Below, one piece after another: positions 28,393 to 37,939 of a DNA stretch of 64,000 bases. Every line of letters begins with the position of its first letter. Positions within the stretch are counted from its first letter, which is position 1. Origin of the DNA: G963701675 sp963701675 (lineage in GTDB: Bacteria > Planctomycetota > Planctomycetia > Gemmatales > Gemmataceae); NCBI GenBank assembly GCA_963701675.1, contig OY969623.1, positions 7,316,001 through 7,380,000 of the forward strand, written 5' to 3'. Position numbers and translations under genes: made by a program. The notes under the pieces are model-generated. The model ran no database searches. It saw only the letters and a program-made list of their open reading frames with translations, and was not told the origin of the DNA.

Positions 28393-29605
28393 TTACGCGC
28401 TCGATAGTGAGCCAAGGCGGCTCTCCAGAGTCGTCACTTCTACGGAGTCGACGCCATGCCCCGTTGCCCGAAACGCCGCAAGGGATCGCGCGTAAAAGGA
28501 CCGTGCCTGCTCGGCGTTCCGTAGGAGTGCGTGAATGAAGCCGACATCGGCCAAACTGCATGCCTCGAGTTCCGTAGCTCCGATTTGAGCGCACAGTGTA
28601 GCGGCACGTTGGTAGCATTCGAGGGACTTGTCCGTCAAGCCCGTTACGCGAAAACAGCAACCGAGTTTGCAGAGCTTGAAGATCTGTTTCTCTACCTGAT
28701 TCGCCGCCTCCGCTGTGGCGAGCGCGCGAGTGAGAGCTTCGATCACGGCAGGGAGGACGGCCCGTAAGAGTTCGCCGTTCCACAACGACTCGAACTCCAG
28801 CATAACCCTTCTTGTCCCGTCTTTGTGCAAAAACACGAACCCACCCGACGGGGCGTAGGGCCCGATGTGAACGCCGCGGTCGACATACCGGGCCGCGGCC
28901 TGGTGCCACTCCCGTTCCCCATAGCCGTCGGCTTCCTTCGGCGTCATAACGATGACGCTGCATTCTAGCCGCTCACGGGCCTTGAGTTCGCCGACTTCCC
29001 AAGAGACTCCGTCCGTCGGGCTGGCCAGAACCAAGATGAGTTCGGCCGACTCCAGCGCGACCAGAACTGGTTTCTTCCAGGCGTCGGTGAGTGCTGTGTC
29101 GGTGATGGAAGAGTCGGGATTCGCGAGCATGAGCCGCGCCATCCCGAGGCCGTCAACAGGCCCGCCCACCGTGCTGCCCGAAAAGCAGAACATGGCACGG
29201 TGCAGAGCCCCCTCCAGCGTGACCCTAGTGGGCTCGAACGGGAACCGCATGAGGGACGGGTTCGCGTAGAGCGGGAAACGGTTCTTGATCATCACGCGGC
29301 GCGTGCTGCCTAGAGGCCGTAGGAATAAGATGTTCGGCGGCTGGGACATTTGGGCGCGGAACTTCGGCTTTGCCATGTTTGGGTCGAACCCGATGATCCC
29401 GAGTTGGGCCTCCCGCTGCCCGCTCACCGCGTGTCCAAAATACGGCCTGATCTGCTCGTCGTGGACCGCGCGGGTGGTTCTCTAGAAAACAGCTCATGGC
29501 GTCAAACGTGACCAGCGCCTCCCGATAGTACTCCTCACCCCAGGCCTTGCCCCGCCACAGACACTTTCCTCCCCAGCGGTTCATGGTGTCAAGGGCGCGG
29601 GGCAC
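28393..29605 (-). CDS. TIR-like/Rossmann plus TPR protein of unknown function (frameshifted near 29470)
   Basis: The frame starts at GTG 29605 (PRALDTMNRWGGKCLWRG). After MSCFLENHPRGP it moves one base near 29470 to DEQIRPYFGHAVSGQREAQL and continues to 28393, about 400 residues. The middle has an alpha/beta pattern (WKKPVLVALESAELILVLAS, PTDGVSWEVGELKARERLEC, SVIVMTP) with a W-E pair after a strand, as in TIR-like or related nucleotide-processing folds. This resemblance is weak. The C-terminal 110 residues are TPR-like (LTDKSLECYQRAATLCAQIG; NAEQARSFYARSLAAFRATG). The upstream gene ends only 13 bases before, so the two form an operon. The setting in an IS-rich island makes a conflict role possible but unproven. 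Confidence 0.5.
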
Positions 29606-29618
29606 GTCGGCGGCCGGG

Positions 29619-30619
29619 TCACTTCACGATCCGCTTCAGTAGTTCGTCGGCTTGGGGCTCGAATTCGCCACTTGTTTCCCGTGCAAGGGAAAGGTAAACC
29701 TGGGCCAACAGAACCTCGTGCTCGATCGCCCGACTCGCATTCCCTGCCGCCCGGCACATTTCAATGACATGAGCCAGCCCGTGCAGACAATTCTGGAGGT
29801 CGCGGACTCGGTTCTTTCCGCAGCTGAGGGCGAGAGATCGGCACAAGACTTCGAAGGGGACCAGGGTAAGCGAGGGCTTGTCGAACTGGCCAACAATCTC
29901 GAGGGCCTGGCGCGCGCAATCCACCGCCCGGCTGACTAGAGCTTCTTCCGCGTCCTCACTCCCGGAGGATGATGTCGACACTTCGGACCACAAGAGTTCC
30001 GCGACAATGGACTTGCCGAGGGCCCAGTGTAGGGGGTCGAGCGCACGCGCGGTCCGGTCGAGCGCCATTTCCAACTCTTGCCGGTCCAGCCTCTGCCAGT
30101 CGACGGGCGGCTGGAGCATCGTCCGTAGGTGTGCAGCTGCGCCGGGTCCGGCGTCCAGCTTGTTTGGAACTTGGTCTCCGCGTAATCGCCTACGCGCGCC
30201 TTCAGTGACGAGAGTCGGGAGGCCCACTCCTCGATCGCCTGTTCGGTGAGCAGCCCGTGCTTTCGGTCGTATATCAAGCAAAACTGAAATCCGTGCTCGC
30301 GGTGGATCCGGTACACCTCGGTCTGGTCCGGTTTCAGCAGGTCGTCCCGAATGGACCATGTCAAGGTCGAACCGGATCCGGTTAGCTCGCGCACCGAGAA
30401 ATCAAGTTTGCCGAGGCCGGCCCTCTGCGAGAGTGCCGCTTGCAGCGATTCGACCAGAAAGTGGAGGGGCTCGGGCCCACACCGCGACCGAAGGAGCGTA
30501 ATGATGTCGGTCGGGTCGTTCGCGTCCTGATCGTCCGGGACGAGTTCGATGTGCACGAAGGTGCCGTTGTCGGTGTTGGATTGCACGGCCCACGCCCGGC
30601 CGTCGAGCGGAGGTTCCAT
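29619..30619 (-). CDS. Unknown protein, partner of the TPR gene (frameshifted near 30125)
   Basis: A start at ATG 30619 (MEPPLDGRAWAVQSNTDNGT) is preferred; GTG 30637 is possible. The first 165 residues form an alpha/beta domain (FVHIELVPDDQDANDPTDII, GHGFQFCLIYDRKHG-like strand, AIEEWASRLSSLKARVGDYA). Near 30125 the frame changes to QPPVDWQRLDRQELEMALDR and then a helical region (RAVDCARQALEIVGQFDKPS, NCLHGLAHVIEMCRAAGN) that ends at 29619. The helical part could be TPR-like. No catalytic motif is visible and no family is recognised. The tight spacing to the next gene implies a shared function. Confidence 0.45.
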
Positions 30620-30805
30620 GACATATTCGCCTCTCACAGGCCACCTGCCTTTCGGGACGGACGGGACACGTCACGTCGTCGGATGGGGTCCTCAACATCG
30701 GATGAAACGACAACCCCGGCTGTTCTGACCTCTTCCGATTGTGACCGCGCGCTATGTGACGGGCACGTGATTCGCCTGGAACAGTGCCCCTTGGGGTAGA
30801 AGAAG

Positions 30806-30985
30806 CTATCTCAACCGTTCTAACGGTATTAAATGAAGCTCGTAAGCCAGTTCAATGACTTGCCGGGTCGGAATAGCGCTGGCGAATCTTACGGTCACGA
30901 CACCAATCCCCACCTTGCTACCCCCAAGGTTGGCCGTGACAAGGTCTGGTTTGTTGTCTGCGTTTAGATCGGCCCATCCGGCACA
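30806..30985 (-). pseudogene. FG-GAP repeat fragment
   Basis: The minus strand encodes AGWADLNADNKPDLVTANLG followed by GSKVGIGVVTVRFASAIPT, a single FG-GAP/VCBS-type calcium-binding repeat without the rest of the protein. It directly abuts the group II intron relic at about 30990, suggesting the intron had inserted next to or within the host gene. The stretch 30640-30805 holds nothing recognisable. Confidence 0.5.
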
Positions 30986-30989
30986 AGCG

Positions 30990-31435
30990 TGTGCCGTATC
31001 AAGGACACGTTGCGACGGATGATCGGCACGCACATGTCGTGGCAAAGCACAGGAGAGCTAGTTGGCGATGTCAATCGCGTGGCACGTGGCTGGATGAACT
31101 ACTTCAGCTATGGCACGTTGTGGAAAACGTACACCAAACTGGAACGCTTTCTGCAACGGCGGTTACGCGGCTGGCCCACAAGCATCGGGTTGGATCGCGC
31201 GGTCGATATCCCCCAAGTATCTTTTACGAGACCTTGGGCCTCGTGAATCCCTGCCAGGTGCTTGCGACCAAGCGCACGCCTTAAGGAAGAACCTGTTCCG
31301 AGAGCCGAATGCGGGCAAACCGCACGTCCGGTTCGATGAGCGGGAGGTGGAAACGGAGCATGGTGTGCTACTCGGGCACCGACAACCGAAAGGGTCGGCC
31401 AACACGCAAGGCTCACCTACCCGCCGCGCCACCTC
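30990..31435 (+). mobile_element. 3' relic of a group II intron
   Basis: A maturase C-terminus (RRMIGTHMSWQSTGELVGDV, NRVARGWMNYFSYGTLWKTY, LERFLQRRLRGW) changes frame near 31165 and continues as ETLGLVNPCQVLATKRTP to 31284. It is followed by a domain V hairpin (31302-31336) and a distal stem whose arms GGAGGTGG and CCACCTCT pair. The intact intron at 61955 has GGAAGTGG and CCACTTCT at the same places, a compensatory change. The reverse transcriptase domain and 5' half are missing, so this copy is dead. Confidence 0.8.
31302..31336 (+). ncRNA. Group II intron domain V (relic copy)
   Basis: The hairpin begins GAGCCGAATGCGGGCAAACC and ends GTCCGGTTCGA. It keeps the catalytic AGC near the 5' side and closing pairs GAGCCG-A/TCCGGTTC. 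It is the most conserved part of the intron and identifies the relic even without the maturase fragment. Confidence 0.75.
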
Positions 31436-31439
31436 TACC

Positions 31440-31560
31440 GAGTTTTGGACGCACATCCGTACACCTGAAGTGAGCGTCGAAGTTTCGGGTACTGTCCTAG
31501 CTTCAAAGCTAGGACAGTACCAAGTTTCGGCGCTACTGTACGAATGTAAATACAAAACTC
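31440..31560. repeat. 121-bp palindromic element with a perfect 16-bp stem
   Basis: The outer ends are GAGTTTTG (31440-31447) and CAAAACTC (31553-31560). Further in, CATCCGTACA pairs with TGTACGAATG. The core is a perfect 16-bp inverted repeat, GGTACTGTCCTAGCTT (31488-31503) and its complement (31506-31521), with a two-base loop. The right part resembles the MITE terminal repeat diverged (ACTGTACGAATGT... GTTGAACCAC). It sits between the intron relic and the stop of the RyR gene. It may be a mini-MITE, a bidirectional terminator or both. Confidence 0.6.
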
Positions 31561-31599
31561 GTTGAACCACTTCACCACGTAGTGGCCATTGCCTACCGT

Positions 31600-34500
31600 T
31601 CATTCTCGACCGGATTCGTCGGCGCCCAATTTTGATTTGTCAACAGGGTTTGGTTCAGGTGATTTTTCATTCTCAGGGGGTTCCGAAATGATTCGAAAAC
31701 CTCGGCGGGCGACGGTTTCTGGATAGCCTCGGATGGCGCTACGGTCCTTATCTTTCTCATCCTCCGGCAAATCGCAATAAGGAATCAAGAGATTGTGAAG
31801 TAGCAAATCGTTATTTCGTACTGGGGCATAGCGCCAGCCCTGGCGGAGTTTTGCCTCCATCCAGCCGTCGTGTTCGGCCTCGGCCAGGATTTCGATATTG
31901 CGTCGAATGATCGTGTCGATTTCGTCGGCGGTCGATGCGGGGGTCGAAGCATGCGACTTCGCGAGATAGAGGCCGGCGTGCGACAAGACTTCAGCAACGC
32001 GCCGAACGGCGTCGCGGTTGTCGTCCTTGATATACTCCGGCAAGTCATTGTAACTGACGTTCTTCAGCGGCTCATCATTCTTGAGTGACGCTTGGTAAAA
32101 TTTGTGGTATTCCTCAGCCATAGTCTCCACATCGCCGAACGAAATGTCTCGGCCGACGATGCGTAGGAATTCATTCGGGTCTACATGCAGTCCTAATAGA
32201 TGAGCCGGCGGAAGATCGGCACGGACGATGACACCTGTCTTGCTGCTCTGTCGCAGTTGTTCAAGAAGTTTTTCCAGCGATCGCGAGCCATGGAAGTAAC
32301 GACTCACCTCTAGAAGTGCCCGAAGAATGCCGGGATCAATCAGTAGGCGCTGCGTCGGGGATTTGCTCAACTTGGCTCGCACAAACAAAGCTCGTCGCAC
32401 GGGATAGCTCACATCGCTGGGATCGTCCTGCCACGAGTTCGCATGATGATCTACAAGTTGGCGTTGATTCGGCCCTAAGACGTTCAGGAACCCACTAAGC
32501 CGGCTGATGAAGTCTGGACCTTTCTTCGACTTGAAGTGCTCCCATCGCTGCTTCTCCCGGTCGGTGGCGGATGCCGAGGGCGGCCTCGGACTGAAGGATT
32601 GGAAGTCGTAGCTGGTGCCCCCGGCGAACACGAAGATGCACTTTCCGACGGGATGCGATACCTGGCCGTCCTGGAACCGTCCGTCCTGCATCGGGGCAAG
32701 CATGAACTGCAGCCAGGACAGGTCGTTGGTGTCGAACTCGTCCCAGAAGACGACGGGGAGGCGGCCTTCGAGCACTTTGTCGCGGACCTGGTGCAAGAGG
32801 CCGACTAGTTCCCCGGGATCGGCGAACTGCGCCAGGTTGAATTCCAGAATAGGTGTATGCGCGCCGAGTACCGACCTAGCGATCTGCTTGACTCCGAACG
32901 ATTTTCCCGCGCCGGGTGGTCCGAACACGGCGATCGAGAGAGGCTTGTTCGCGTCGTGGGCGCTGCTATAGTCACGTACCAGCCGCCGCAGACTGCGAAG
33001 ACTTTCGATCTCGTTGCGTTCGATGACGAAAAGATCTCCAAACTGCTGGTACGGTACGTGATGCAACTCGGCTGGGCCACGGAGCGCCACCCGACGGGCC
33101 ACGCCGAGCAGAGGTGCTTGGCGACCACGAGGCGAGTCATCACCCTGAAGAACGGTCCAGCGCTCTCGCTCGGGAACGGAAACGTTGGGAATGCCCGTCG
33201 CACTGTACTGCCAGGTTGGCCTGAGAATCTCGGACGCGACGGCTGCAAAGGGGAATCCCGGAGAATCTCCTGAGACCGGCCCGTGCCCTTCGAGAAGCAG
33301 GCGGCGCATCCCGGCTAGTCCCGCCTTGATACCACGTTCCAGACCACTCCGGATTCCCTCCGTGGATCCCGACGGATCCGGTAGGTGGGCGATCACCGAG
33401 GCTGCCATGCAGGTCTGCAACCCGTAGAGGGTTCCTTGCAGCCGGTCCGCCCAATCACCTTCCAGATGCGCCGGATCAAATAGAAGGCGAAAAACGGGCG
33501 TATCCGGGCTGCTACAGTCGGCAAGCAGCGCCCCATCAGTATGAAACGAGACGATGACGTAGCGACACGCGCTAAGACTCCGTAGTTGCGGATGACGGTC
33601 CCATTCGGCCACTAGATCGAGTGCGGAACGCTCCCAGGACAAGGCGTGAGAAACTTGAACCCCCTCGGCGCGCAAATCATTGATTGACACGACAGCCACG
33701 CATCGAGCGGCCAACCGCTCAGGACCGATGTTCATGGCCAGCAGCGTCCGCCAAAAATCCCCAGCAGCAATCGGTGCGGAAAGCTTGAGCACCAGCCATT
33801 CTGGCCATTTGGCCTCCGGGTTGCGGATGCAGCGCGGCCAGGCTTCCCGTGATGACTGAATTCGGAATCCCAGCCCCGCATCGTCAATCACAACGATGTC
33901 GGAATGTGAGTCCAGAACAGCGTCTCTGACTTGCGGCTCGTAACGTTCGGCGGACTCATCTCCGAATCCGAGCGGGTCAAGAAGTCGCCAAACCTTATTG
34001 CTATTTTCAGGTCTACCGTTCTTCGAACAAGGCTGGAACACCGCATATCCATGAAACGTTGGGGGCAGCGCGCACTCGGTTGGTCTTTCCAAACCGAATG
34101 TAAGTTCAAGAGATTGCCAGTTTGGGTCGGCATTACCGCTGGCGGATGCTTCACCGGGGCGAGCTGTTGCCGTTCTTGCCTTCGCGATCGATTGGAGTAG
34201 ATCGTGAAGCAGGGCGGCGCCACCATCGGTCGCCGATTCGCGTGTACCCAGACGCAGGGTTGAGGCCGGCCGGCGCTTCTGGCCGACGTAGATCTGATGG
34301 TCGATGACAATGTCGCCGCTGACGAGCATCGAAGCCACTCTGGTACTCCTGAGTTCTGAGACCTTCTTGCCTGGCCTACCTGACGGCGGTTTTTTCGCTC
34401 TTCGGGCCGGTTTTTCTTCGGGTGCGCTCGAGCCTTTCTTTTCGGCTTGCTCGCGAAGCGCTATACCATACTCTCCTGACAGAAGCCGTTTCAAGACTTT

Positions 34501-35388
34501 TCGAATTGTGGCAACGTACTCCACGATGGCGCGTTTCGTCTGTGCGATCTCTGACTCGTTCTTGCCCTTGGGCGACCAGTTCAGGATTTGCTCAAAGGCT
34601 TTGTCGATGCTGTCACCAACCGTCTCACGGATACATTCGAACCAATACGCGTAGTGATACCACTGCGCGGATTGGAAGTAACGATACACTGCCGAGCGCT
34701 GCAACAGCTCATCGAGACTAATGCAAAGGGTTACAAAGTTTTGGAAACCTCGCACTGAAACGTCCAATGTGTCTCGATCCGGCGGGGGTTTCACGATTCG
34801 GGAAATGAGTGTCTCGGGATTTCGAAGCTCAGCGATAGTATCGTCGATACTGTAGCCGTCCCGCCAACCGTCGTCGAGAAACCACAAGAAAATGTCCATT
34901 GCCTCATCGTTTCGCTGGGCGTTTACTAGCCCGAGGAACTCGCAAAAGAGATGGTGAAGCTGCGTCGGGTCTTTCCCTATGTCTTCGTGAAGAGTCCAAG
35001 CCCCCACTAGCCGCCTATGGAATAGCTCCGGAAGGAGCACTGGGTACGATTCGCGATAGTACGTCAGCACTGCCGGGCAAGAGAGGTTCCAGCGTGCCGT
35101 CTCGGCGAGCTCCAGAGGCAAAGGCTCCGAGACGTACTTAATCAGACACGCGATCTCCAGGATCCCGTAGTCAGACAACAGGAAATCGAAGGCATCGCGT
35201 TGGTACGTTTCATTATTGGAAATCGCTTCATCTTGCCGATGATCGCGCAAAAGATGCTCCAGCCCAGCCATCGCTTCCCCTTCGCGAACTCTGCGAAGAT
35301 GGCGGAGCGCCGTACTGGTCCGGTCATGCTCAAGAAAAGCATACCGCAAGTACTCCAAATTATCTTGTTGGTCCTGCTTTGGAATCAT
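31600..35388 (-). CDS. Ribokinase-like / AAA+ ATPase / RyR-domain protein (1262 aa)
   Basis: ATG 35388 overlaps the TGA of the hydrolase gene (ATGA), which decides it over an in-frame start 54 bases upstream. Residues 1-330 are helical. About 350-700 resembles the PfkB/ribokinase fold (GDIVIDHQIYVGQ, GGAALLHDLLQSIA, DIVVIDDAGLGFR, AARCVAVVSINDLR, YVIVSFHTDGALL). An AAA+ module follows, with Walker A GPPGAGKSFG (about 820) and Walker B LPVVFWDEFD (about 877). Near the end (about 1163-1222) is a RyR domain: EHDGWMEAKLRQGWRYAP, then LLIPYCDLPEDEKDKDRSAI. RyR domains in bacteria occur in predicted nucleotide-dependent conflict systems. Inferred role: ligand-sensing switch that controls the co-encoded hydrolase. 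The gene is intact over 3.8 kb amid decayed neighbours. Confidence 0.85.
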   Translation of the reverse strand: MIPKQDQQDNLEYLRYAFLEHDRTSTALRHLRRVREGEAMAGLEHLLRDHRQDEAISNNETYQRDAFDFLLSDYGILEIACLIKYVSEPLPLELAETARWNLSCPAVLTYYRESYPVLLPELFHRRLVGAWTLHEDIGKDPTQLHHLFCEFLGLVNAQRNDEAMDIFLWFLDDGWRDGYSIDDTIAELRNPETLISRIVKPPPDRDTLDVSVRGFQNFVTLCISLDELLQRSAVYRYFQSAQWYHYAYWFECIRETVGDSIDKAFEQILNWSPKGKNESEIAQTKRAIVEYVATIRKVLKRLLSGEYGIALREQAEKKGSSAPEEKPARRAKKPPSGRPGKKVSELRSTRVASMLVSGDIVIDHQIYVGQKRRPASTLRLGTRESATDGGAALLHDLLQSIAKARTATARPGEASASGNADPNWQSLELTFGLERPTECALPPTFHGYAVFQPCSKNGRPENSNKVWRLLDPLGFGDESAERYEPQVRDAVLDSHSDIVVIDDAGLGFRIQSSREAWPRCIRNPEAKWPEWLVLKLSAPIAAGDFWRTLLAMNIGPERLAARCVAVVSINDLRAEGVQVSHALSWERSALDLVAEWDRHPQLRSLSACRYVIVSFHTDGALLADCSSPDTPVFRLLFDPAHLEGDWADRLQGTLYGLQTCMAASVIAHLPDPSGSTEGIRSGLERGIKAGLAGMRRLLLEGHGPVSGDSPGFPFAAVASEILRPTWQYSATGIPNVSVPERERWTVLQGDDSPRGRQAPLLGVARRVALRGPAELHHVPYQQFGDLFVIERNEIESLRSLRRLVRDYSSAHDANKPLSIAVFGPPGAGKSFGVKQIARSVLGAHTPILEFNLAQFADPGELVGLLHQVRDKVLEGRLPVVFWDEFDTNDLSWLQFMLAPMQDGRFQDGQVSHPVGKCIFVFAGGTSYDFQSFSPRPPSASATDREKQRWEHFKSKKGPDFISRLSGFLNVLGPNQRQLVDHHANSWQDDPSDVSYPVRRALFVRAKLSKSPTQRLLIDPGILRALLEVSRYFHGSRSLEKLLEQLRQSSKTGVIVRADLPPAHLLGLHVDPNEFLRIVGRDISFGDVETMAEEYHKFYQASLKNDEPLKNVSYNDLPEYIKDDNRDAVRRVAEVLSHAGLYLAKSHASTPASTADEIDTIIRRNIEILAEAEHDGWMEAKLRQGWRYAPVRNNDLLLHNLLIPYCDLPEDEKDKDRSAIRGYPETVARRGFRIISEPPENEKSPEPNPVDKSKLGADESGRE

Positions 35389-36218
35389 AGGGCTTCGCTC
35401 AACACGTCTAAAGGGTCTAGGAATTTGGAATGTGGCTTGCACACGGAGGTATGATTACTACCGGCGAAGACGATAGGAGGCCAAGCATCCTCTCCAAACC
35501 GCAAGTTCTTCACTATGCGTTCGCGTTCGGCGATTATGACCTTCCGAGCGATAAGATAGGAACAGCCACCTTGAGCTAAGGCTTCGTTAGTTTTGTCCCT
35601 CAGCTCCTGGAGATCAACGCTCCCTTCCCCTAATTCGGCAATCAGCGGTGACGCAAAGTTGGCGGCGACGCCGAACAAACTGAGAACTTGAGAAAGCCAC
35701 GTGCCGCCGCGTCCCATTTCGTCAATTAATCCGGACACTTTTGCTCCCATGTGCGCAGGAGCGTAAAGGACCATTTCGGTTTTGTTCATCCATTTCCGCT
35801 TCTTCTCACGTGCAAAGAGTAGTGACCAACGGCAAAAGACCGCGCCCAGCGAGTGGGCTGCCAAAACTACCTTGCCAAATGAAAAATCTCGACGGTTTTC
35901 CTTGTCGCCGATGGTCGGGACTAACAAGGATGCAGGCTGGACAAACAGGCGATCCAGGAATTCGTAGAAAAGGGTGGCGCCCGCGGTGGTTGTACCAAAT
36001 AGGCCATCATGGCCGTAAAAGATAAAATCGCACCCTACGAACTCAGGTGTTATGAGGACAAGTTTGTGAAATTCTGACCAGGTAGTGAGCGCGTCGCCAC
36101 TGTACCCGTGTAGGAAGACAACTGCCTTCCCGGTGGGCCGCCGAGCCCAGATCGCGTACGACTTCTGGTTGTAACTGGGCCCCAACGGGAGGACTGAGAG
36201 AGGATAATGAGCAATCAT
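35385..36218 (-). CDS. Alpha/beta hydrolase (lipase/esterase-like), 277 aa
   Basis: This is an intact alpha/beta-hydrolase fold. VVFLHGYSGDALTTW gives the HG oxyanion region, VVLAAHSLGAVFCRWS the G/A-x-S-x-G nucleophile elbow (A-H-S-L-G, the first Gly replaced by Ala as in some lipases), and GSNHTSVCKP the likely catalytic His. A variable lid holds PAHMGAKVSGLIDEMGRG. The overall order (VLYAPAHMGAK after the elbow; H-T-S-V near the end) resembles PGAP1-like and triacylglycerol-lipase-type proteins. No signal peptide is present, so it acts inside the cell. It is first in a two-gene operon, its stop overlapping the start of the RyR/AAA+ gene. Inferred: toxic lipid-cleaving effector held in check by its partner. 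Confidence 0.8.
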   Translation of the reverse strand: MIAHYPLSVLPLGPSYNQKSYAIWARRPTGKAVVFLHGYSGDALTTWSEFHKLVLITPEFVGCDFIFYGHDGLFGTTTAGATLFYEFLDRLFVQPASLLVPTIGDKENRRDFSFGKVVLAAHSLGAVFCRWSLLFAREKKRKWMNKTEMVLYAPAHMGAKVSGLIDEMGRGGTWLSQVLSLFGVAANFASPLIAELGEGSVDLQELRDKTNEALAQGGCSYLIARKVIIAERERIVKNLRFGEDAWPPIVFAGSNHTSVCKPHSKFLDPLDVLSEAL

Positions 36219-36310
36219 CGCGACATGACCCCGATTCAGAATAAGGACAAGCCGTGTCCACTTAGCCGCAGATCAACTTCTCGCAATAGATGCCATAGTT
36301 TCCATCGGCC

Positions 36311-37696
36311 TCATCGCACGAATCCTCCGACGGCTTGCTGCGCCATTGCATCCAATGACTCGAACCCCACGGCTTCCGCCCTATGGAGCAAGACACGCGC
36401 GCTTCGCGGAATCGCCTGCGAGGTACCTTCCACCGCGCCTGTTCCCGCATCAGCCATTGCGTTGTTTGACGTAGTCCGATGCCGAGCCACGCCTTCGTTA
36501 ACCTTGGTCTGAGTGACTTCAGCAACAACCGATTCCAACGGCATAGGCGGGGGAACGATGGGGGTGGGCGATACTTCCGTCAAGAGAAATCCCCGCTTAA
36601 CGCCCATACTGTCCTCCATATTGCCGACGATATCGCCATTGTTGTTGATGTCGTTTGCCTCCTGTAACGTCCAGTCGCCGAACTCTGTCGTACAATCTAG
36701 ATCGTTCAAGACGACACCGGAAGAAGCTCCGTTTGCCCATAGGGCCGCATACGCCACATCCTCTGATTCCCTCACTTGGCCCACGACGTCGCCGCTATTG
36801 TTATTGCCTTCGGCTCTGCTGGTCGCGTAACCGAGCCTCCCCAAGAAAGTTACATTGAGATTGGAACCATAAAGCCAGGAAAATGCTTCTTCCTCACCGG
36901 TCGCGGGATTAACATAATTCCCTGCGACTTGAAATGTGCTGGCGTCGTTGATGGCCCGCGCTGTGCCGTTGTTAGCGTTAGAACTACTATCGTTCAGAAG
37001 AATGGGTGAGGTACTACCTGGAGTACCATTCCAAACGTATGGGGTAATATCGGGGGGCGGGCCGCTGGTGACACGACCGACCTGCCATCCATTTTCATTG
37101 ATTGCGCGAGACTGTCCGCTCGGGTTGTTAGGAAGAAACAGTTCCATGACTCCCCCTGACCCGATGCCACCATCTGACCGCGCCGGATGTTTTTTCGAAT
37201 CGTCCGTAACACCATCTCCGGCGACAACAGCACTGTCGTTGACTCCGGTTCCAGATGTCTTCACGAACTCGCCGAAATCTAACGGATCGACATCATACGC
37301 GCCGCTAGGGTTAGCTTCTATTGGCCAGACAAATGCTTGGCTTCTGGAGCTATCGGTAAGATCCCTATTAAAACTGCCAGCGACATAATCGTCGCTGATC
37401 GCCCATGCGATTCCCCATGGATATGGGGGATTTTGGGCACTGCTGTTTAACTGCGTCGGGGAAGTGCCGTAGTCGTCGGGTGGCCAGTAGACAGCTTCCA
37501 TACCGGAAGTGGGAGATGTGCTTGATGCACCTGCCACTCCTCCGTCGTCGTTTATCGCGCGTGCCCCGCTTCCTGGTGCTGAACCTGAAATAGGGGCCAG
37601 CACAGTCAAGGTGTAAGGACACGCTAAGAGGCATCTCTCCTCAAGGCGTTCCACGACAAGCGGCCGCGAAAGCTTCCGATGGCGTTGTCCAAGCAT
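36311..37696 (-). CDS. Secreted HAF-repeat protein with LEER N-terminal motif
   Basis: ATG 37696 lies just after AAGGAGG. The N-terminus (RKLSRPLVVERLEERCLLAC) has the LExR.LL signature typical of planctomycete exported proteins. The body contains HAF-type repeats: ARAINDDGGVAGAS, SRAINENGWQVGRV, ARAINDASTFQVAGNY, ANDINNNGDIVGNM. Each ends a beta-propeller-like strand and is followed by W/L-rich strands such as AFVWPIEAN. The last 80 residues look disordered. It is probably a cell-surface propeller; ligand unknown. It lies upstream of the hydrolase/RyR operon on the same strand, 90 bases away, but its type suggests independent function. Confidence 0.75.
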   Translation of the reverse strand: MLGQRHRKLSRPLVVERLEERCLLACPYTLTVLAPISGSAPGSGARAINDDGGVAGASSTSPTSGMEAVYWPPDDYGTSPTQLNSSAQNPPYPWGIAWAISDDYVAGSFNRDLTDSSRSQAFVWPIEANPSGAYDVDPLDFGEFVKTSGTGVNDSAVVAGDGVTDDSKKHPARSDGGIGSGGVMELFLPNNPSGQSRAINENGWQVGRVTSGPPPDITPYVWNGTPGSTSPILLNDSSSNANNGTARAINDASTFQVAGNYVNPATGEEEAFSWLYGSNLNVTFLGRLGYATSRAEGNNNSGDVVGQVRESEDVAYAALWANGASSGVVLNDLDCTTEFGDWTLQEANDINNNGDIVGNMEDSMGVKRGFLLTEVSPTPIVPPPMPLESVVAEVTQTKVNEGVARHRTTSNNAMADAGTGAVEGTSQAIPRSARVLLHRAEAVGFESLDAMAQQAVGGFVR

Positions 37697-37939
37697 CACC
37701 TACCTCCTTCATGGATGTGAAAGGCGAAACGTAAGCGCATTGGTGAAAGTAATTTTCACGGCATCAGAACCTGATTGGGACATCAGGTCCTCAAACCGCG
37801 GCGTCCCAGCGCCGATATCACGGTCAGACACCCAGGGGTCCGTTTCTTGGAGCACTAGTAGACCATCACGTTCCAGTTGACGGGCAGTGTGCGGTCAGCT
37901 GAAATAACTCCTTTCCTACCCATCGGAAAGGAGTCCGTG

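Noticed and set aside
25584..37857. Composite transposon carried by the two IS630 copies
   Set aside because: The patatin gene is continuous across copy 1 once the IS is removed, so the right-hand DNA was already in place; each copy also has its own TA duplication.
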